From Viridibacillus sp050278625 (lineage in GTDB: Bacteria; Bacillota; Bacilli; Bacillales_A; Planococcaceae): 64,000 bases of DNA. The stretch covers positions 28,613 to 92,612 of the forward strand of contig NZ_JBNNTI010000012.1 of the NCBI RefSeq assembly GCF_050278625.1. Direction: 5' to 3'. The position numbers and the translations under genes were made by a program. The notes below the pieces were generated by a model. The model did no database searches and was not told the origin of the DNA. It worked only from the letters and a program-made list of their open reading frames with translations. Below, in pieces: positions 60,834 to 64,000 of this stretch; position 1 is the stretch's first letter; each line of letters begins with the position of its first letter.

Positions 60834-61276
60834 GCCCTTTAGCCTTAGTGTTGAGAATCAAAAAAAGCATATTTCTTCGTCTTCATCTCAATTATGAAAA
60901 GCTAGAAATGGAACATTTAAAGTTTTGTCTGTAGGTGTATATAGAGATCCTTCCCCTTTTGATAGATAATCAGCTAAACCCGCTTCATGCTTTTTACTGA
61001 ATGGTCATTGACTCCTTTTTCCAAAGTATCAAAATAAAATTTCAAGTACTGCAAAATTAATTGAATTGTGTGACGATACCTCTCCTGATAGATAACTCGC
61101 CCTCTTATTTGCCTTAACTACATCTTCTAGTGCTGTGTGTTCGATTATTAAATTATTCAGTTTTAGCTAATAGTGTACATCAAGAAATAATTACCTATGT
61201 GAAGAAGATAACCACCAGAAAAGCTGATCTTTAAGCCTTTCTGGGGGTTTTGTGTTGGTGGGTGAATAAAAGTATT
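60834..61276. other. Gap after the recombinase relic
   Basis: About 440 bases without a supported gene. A hairpin CCAGAAAAG / CTTTCTGG with GGGTTTTG at 61215-61251 is a moderate rightward terminator, which suggests that the deleted gene ended here. Confidence 0.4.
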
Positions 61277-61317
61277 AAACAACCAGTTGTCGGTTCTGAG
61301 CCGGCAACTGGTTGTTT
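61277..61317. terminator. Strong hairpin terminator
   Basis: AAACAACCAGTTG...CGG / CCGGCAACTGGTTGTTT with loop TTCTGAG; long stem followed by AGTTTCGTTT rightward and AATACTTTTATT leftward. It bounds the leftward SDR operon and anything arriving from the left. Confidence 0.8.
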
Positions 61318-61394
61318 AGTTTCGTTTGTATTCGTTATTAAAATACTAAACGCCTGTACAGATTGTTAATCAAAGCTAGAGTTTAGTATTTTAG

Positions 61395-61595
61395 TTACTT
61401 ATACTTTAATGCTAACGCTTTTGTACGTCGCTCATTAAATTCCATAATCCGAGTTTCATTATTACCTACTTCAGATTTCAAACGTTTAATTGCTTCATCA
61501 AGAATAGCATCGATTACTGGTTCCTCTTTCGAAACAGACGCAATTTCTCCGAACTTATTCTTTAAATGCTTCCATGCCGCCAAGAATTCGTACAT
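61395..61595 (-). CDS. Small hypothetical protein
   Basis: 66 residues, basic and helical (MYEFLAAWKHLKNKFGEIAS, then ILDEAIKRLKSEVGNNETRI). It starts 23 bases after the SDR stop on the same strand and could be co-transcribed; the ribosome site (AGAAGAG) is weak. No family recognised. Confidence 0.5.
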   Translation of the reverse strand: MYEFLAAWKHLKNKFGEIASVSKEEPVIDAILDEAIKRLKSEVGNNETRIMEFNERRTKALALKYK

Positions 61596-61618
61596 AGAAT
61601 ATTTACTCTTCTGCTGGC

Positions 61619-62332
61619 TTAAGCTAAAATGTGACCGCCTTCTACATGAAGAACGGTTCCAGTCACGAAACTATTTTGTAGCAAGTATAGTACACTTTGT
61701 GCAACATCTTCAGCTCTTCCTATTCGTTTCACAGGGAGTTTGTTTTCAACTGTATTATAGAAGTTATTACGTGCTGCTTCTGGCATTTTGCTACGGGAAG
61801 GTGTATCAATTATACCGGGTGAAACGATGTTTACTCGGATCGGAGCAAGTTCTAATGCCAAAGTCTGGCCTAGATTCGAAATAGCTGCATTGACTGCACC
61901 TAGAATTGCTGAACCAACCATAGACTTGTAGGCTACAACCCCAGAGAATAAAGTGATTGAACCGTTTGGTAAAATTTTCGAAGCACCGTATTTCGCTGCA
62001 TAATATTGCCCCCAAAATTTATTTTCAAACAGTTGGCGGGCTTGGGCTGTATCCATTTGGAGGAATGACCCGCCGGATGTTTCTGCCGCGCTTACCACAA
62101 GATGATCGAACTGGCCGATCTTTTCAAAGAAAGACATGACTTGCTGTTCTTGTGTTGTATCTAGAGTATAACCCGTTGCTCTAACTCCTAGTTGCTCTTT
62201 TGCATTCCGTAATTTATCTTTGGAACGGCTGGCAATGATTACTTCTGCCCCTTGAGCTATTAGCTGTTTAGCTGATTCCAAACCAATCCCAGAGCTTCCA
62301 CCGATAATTACAACTTTTTTATCTTTAAACAT
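61619..62332 (-). CDS. Short-chain dehydrogenase/reductase, atypical active site
   Basis: 237 residues. Cofactor motif VVIIGGSSGIGLESAKQLIA with ASRSKDKLRNAKEQLG (NADP-type), NNAG replaced by VSAAETSGGSF. The usual YxxxK is not found: the aligned stretch is GSAILGAVNAAISNLGQTLA, so Tyr and Lys are missing and Asn stands near the Lys position. The C-terminus is RVNIVSPGIIDTPS... VLHVEGGHIL. Atypical SDRs without the catalytic pair may be reductases using another route or binding proteins. ATG 62332 follows GGGGGAAG. It lies in tandem with the MdaB-like gene. Confidence 0.85.
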   Translation of the reverse strand: MFKDKKVVIIGGSSGIGLESAKQLIAQGAEVIIASRSKDKLRNAKEQLGVRATGYTLDTTQEQQVMSFFEKIGQFDHLVVSAAETSGGSFLQMDTAQARQLFENKFWGQYYAAKYGASKILPNGSITLFSGVVAYKSMVGSAILGAVNAAISNLGQTLALELAPIRVNIVSPGIIDTPSRSKMPEAARNNFYNTVENKLPVKRIGRAEDVAQSVLYLLQNSFVTGTVLHVEGGHILA

Positions 62333-62365
62333 GTTTTTCTTCCCCCTATAGGTTTACTTAATAGA

Positions 62366-62917
62366 TTAAAAATTCAATACCTCTTGCAGATGTATATCAA
62401 GTTCGGATACAAACTTTTCAACCTTCGGATTTTTGACTACATCATAACAAGAGAAACTCTTTAAAGGTTTCATTCCGAGAAATTTCTGTATACGATGTAA
62501 ATGACTTAATGCATCTTCTAGGCTGCTCCCTTCGAAAAATTGACTTGGATCGTTAAATGCTTTTTCAGGAGCATTCCAGGTAGTCGAAAACATATATTTC
62601 TTTTCAGTCAATAACCCGCCTTTTCCATACTGTTCTGCACCCTTAAAAAATAAACCATAAGCATATACTTCATCCATATACGTCTTCAATAAGCCCGGGA
62701 CACTGAACCAATAGATAGGTGTTTGGTAAATGACAATATCAGCCCATATAAATTTTTGTTGTTCTTCTTTGATTTTATATCCATTTTGAATAATTGTTGT
62801 TTTTACATTGTTCTTTTCACTAAAAAAACTGACCATTTTGTTCATCAATGTTCTGTTCATTTTCCCCTCTGCTGATCTATACTTCTGATGGCCGTTAATA
62901 ATAAGTATATTTTTCAT
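62366..62917 (-). CDS. MdaB-like NAD(P)H:quinone oxidoreductase (flavodoxin fold)
   Basis: 183 residues. FAD-binding flavodoxin-like fold: NILIINGHQKYRSAEGKMNR at the N-terminus, VIYQTPIYWFSVPGLLKTYM DEVYAYG in the middle, and FSTTWNAPEKAFND. This matches the MdaB/NQO family, which reduces quinones by two electrons. ATG 62917 follows AAGGAGCAAG. The SDR gene begins 33 bases after its stop, so the two form an operon. The divergent HxlR regulator and a dead MFS gene lie upstream, consistent with electrophile or quinone detoxification. Confidence 0.88.
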   Translation of the reverse strand: MKNILIINGHQKYRSAEGKMNRTLMNKMVSFFSEKNNVKTTIIQNGYKIKEEQQKFIWADIVIYQTPIYWFSVPGLLKTYMDEVYAYGLFFKGAEQYGKGGLLTEKKYMFSTTWNAPEKAFNDPSQFFEGSSLEDALSHLHRIQKFLGMKPLKSFSCYDVVKNPKVEKFVSELDIHLQEVLNF

Positions 62918-62944
62918 TTTTTTCTTGCTCCTTCAATTCAGTTC

Positions 62945-63122
62945 TTAAAATACCGCCTAGCGTGTAGCCGGTAGCCCTACTACACTTAAGTTAAAATTCA
63001 AATCGTTTGCTACATCTGGAAGAATACCCATGATGGACGTACCAATAGCAAAAGCATTGATTTATAAAGCAATGAGTGCAAACGCTAGTTTGTTTCGTTG
63101 ATTTCTTACAATAATTTTAATC
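62945..63122 (-). pseudogene. N-terminal fragment of an MFS drug-efflux transporter
   Basis: Behind GGAGGTGA the minus strand reads KIIVRNQRNKLAFALIAL, stop, then NAFAIGTSIMGILPDVANDL NFNLSVVGL, the first two membrane segments of a DHA1-type exporter (usual form AFAIGTTEFxxxGLLPxIAxDL). It ends after about 55 codons near ATR, stop. An in-frame stop and truncation make it a relic. It was the first gene of the leftward redox operon. Confidence 0.75.
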
Positions 63123-63283
63123 ACCTCCTCAATAAGGGATGAAATTATAAGTACAACGATATTATAAATAAAGTAACTTCATTTAAGGAAGTAGTGATAT
63201 TTAATTCATAAAGTTTCTGAAAGTATACTATTGTGATATGATGAGGTAAATTAGTCAAAAGATTTTTAGGGAGGATGTTTCAA

Positions 63284-63622
63284 ATGAGTGTTATTGAGCC
63301 AGTAGTGTTAACCAAAGGTGCACCAGGTGAGACTTGCCCCATTGCTAAAACGCTCGACGTGATTGGGACTAAATGGACTTTTTTAATTATTCGCGATCTG
63401 CTTATAGAAGGAACTATGCGATTCAGTGACCTATTGAAATCAATGAATGGAATTAGCCCTAAAACACTTTCACTCCGTCTTAAGACACTAGAAGATCATG
63501 GGTTATTGAATAAAAAGGTATTCCCGGAGGTTCCGCCTCGTGTGGAATATAAGTTAACGGACAAAGGAAAACAATTGGAAGGTATTTTCATTGAATTAAA
63601 GAGATTTGGATTAAATTTATAA
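63284..63622 (+). CDS. HxlR-family transcriptional regulator
   Basis: 112 residues. The N-terminal Cys in GETCPIAKTLDVIGTKWTFL is the position used by redox- and electrophile-sensing HxlR/YodB-type regulators. Winged helix: RFSDLLKSMNGISPKTLSLR LKTLEDHGLL, then VEYKLTDKGKQLEGI. ATG 63284 is nine bases after GGGAGG; ATG 63275 touches that site. It is divergent from the MFS relic, MdaB and SDR genes, which it probably represses until quinones or aldehydes modify the Cys. Confidence 0.9.
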   Translation: MSVIEPVVLTKGAPGETCPIAKTLDVIGTKWTFLIIRDLLIEGTMRFSDLLKSMNGISPKTLSLRLKTLEDHGLLNKKVFPEVPPRVEYKLTDKGKQLEGIFIELKRFGLNL

Positions 63623-63855
63623 AGAATTAAATAGGTCATTCTTTAAATTTGGGTAAGTTAATTATGAATCATATCAGAGCTATTTTAGCCTTACACCTCC
63701 GAATTTTGTTACTTAGGGTCACTCCTATCCCAAGTGACCCTTTTTATAGTTTCTTTCCTCAAAGTGTACATTAACACTTGTTTAAATTTATTTAAACTAA
63801 AACTTATTTCTTTTGCAATATTTAATACTAAGCGAACTTCGGCTGCTTCACTTCT

Positions 63856-63905
63856 GGGACTGTCAATAGTTTTGTGTAAATGACAATCCAACCTTTTCTT
63901 GTAGA
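63856..63905 (+). mobile_element. Solo IS256-type terminal repeat
   Basis: GGGACTGTCAATAGTTTTGT then GTAAATGACAATCCAACCTT and TTCTTGTAG resemble the left end of the IS256 element at 1370 (shared TGTGTAAATGA and ACCTTTTCTTGTAGA). No transposase follows within the window; another partner end could lie beyond it. Confidence 0.65.
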
Positions 63906-63947
63906 TTATCACTTTTAGATTTTTAAGTGCTTTTGTTCGAAGGAATG

Positions 63948-63991
63948 ATTTTGGTTTTGAGGAAGGGGTACCCCTTCCTCAAAACCAAAAT
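63948..63991. repeat. Perfect 44-nt gapless palindrome
   Basis: ATTTTGGTTTTGAGGAAGGG GT is followed directly by its complement, centred on GGTACC (63967-63972 approx.). There is no loop and no T-run. It lies nine bases from the window end. Confidence 0.85.
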
Positions 63992-64000
63992 TTCGCGCTG

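Noticed and set aside
63709..63912. Leftward 67-codon frame near the right end
   Set aside because: Its first 18 codons are the translated IS256-type end, with no ribosome site that belongs to it.

Overview
The window (64 kb, AT-rich, roughly one third G+C) looks like an accessory, decaying stretch of chromosome from a spore-forming Bacillales, most like Lysinibacillus/Solibacillus and relatives. Supporting signs are an H-type small acid-soluble spore protein, strong AGGAGG ribosome sites with frequent TTG/GTG starts, a T-box leader, a GlpP-type glpT attenuator, YkpA-, XpaC/TelA-, EcsB- and YusW-type proteins, and a dispersed GC-rich palindromic repeat common in this group. The genus is inference. 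I saw no rRNA, tRNA or CRISPR array.

Layout. 1-2.7 kb: start of a possible Sau3AI/MutH-like endonuclease, a dead PadR gene, wall-protein debris and an intact IS256-family element. 2.8-10.2 kb: secreted class C beta-lactamase-like serine hydrolase, SelO, sspH, then several broken genes (DnaQ-like exonuclease, methyltransferase, SDR). 11-14 kb: opuA-type glycine betaine ABC operon with a fused permease/binding protein. 14-16.8 kb: MmgE/PrpD and enoyl-CoA hydratase genes among alcohol-dehydrogenase debris behind a perfect 24-nt palindrome. 17-18.7 kb: ABC-F ATPase. 19-21 kb: a DUF4097-like gene and a MarR gene sharing an operator. 21-22.3 kb: relic of a contact-dependent toxin/immunity pair and a 59-aa protein. 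22.5-26.5 kb: glycosyltransferase, VOC protein, an orphan T-box leader, DUF2785, DUF5391 and GNAT genes. 26.6-30.4 kb: broken TetR gene divergent from kynU-kynA-kynB (tryptophan to anthranilate). 30.5-35.3 kb: an IS1380-family element, glpT with its attenuator, a frameshifted spore-type gene and a second IS1380 fragment. 35.4-42.2 kb: VOC protein, cold-shock protein, DUF1033, a globin-like/CZB chemoreceptor, acylphosphatase pseudogene, xpaC-telA and an EcsB-like gene. 42.4-47.7 kb: NmrA-like oxidoreductase, dead DUF523 gene, a two-gene ABC transporter, and an ECF sigma/anti-sigma pair. 48.5-51.3 kb: a 919-aa TPR plus dynamin-like GTPase. 51.5-56.9 kb: padR-DUF2812, a MocR regulator divergent from a LysE exporter, an MFS transporter and a small repeat protein. 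57-64 kb: two lipoproteins (one frameshifted), a MurE paralogue, a truncated XerC-type recombinase, an SDR/MdaB/HxlR redox module and a perfect 44-nt palindrome.

The striking overall character is decay: about twenty recognisable genes are broken by single frameshifts, in-frame stops or deletions, while the functional islands are cleanly bounded by hairpin terminators. Either this is a graveyard region punctuated by live cassettes, or part of the indel load is sequencing error. The best candidates for something undescribed are the solitary TPR-dynamin GTPase, the MarR/DUF4097 regulon, the globin-CZB chemoreceptor and the MurE paralogue with an altered substrate-specificity motif.
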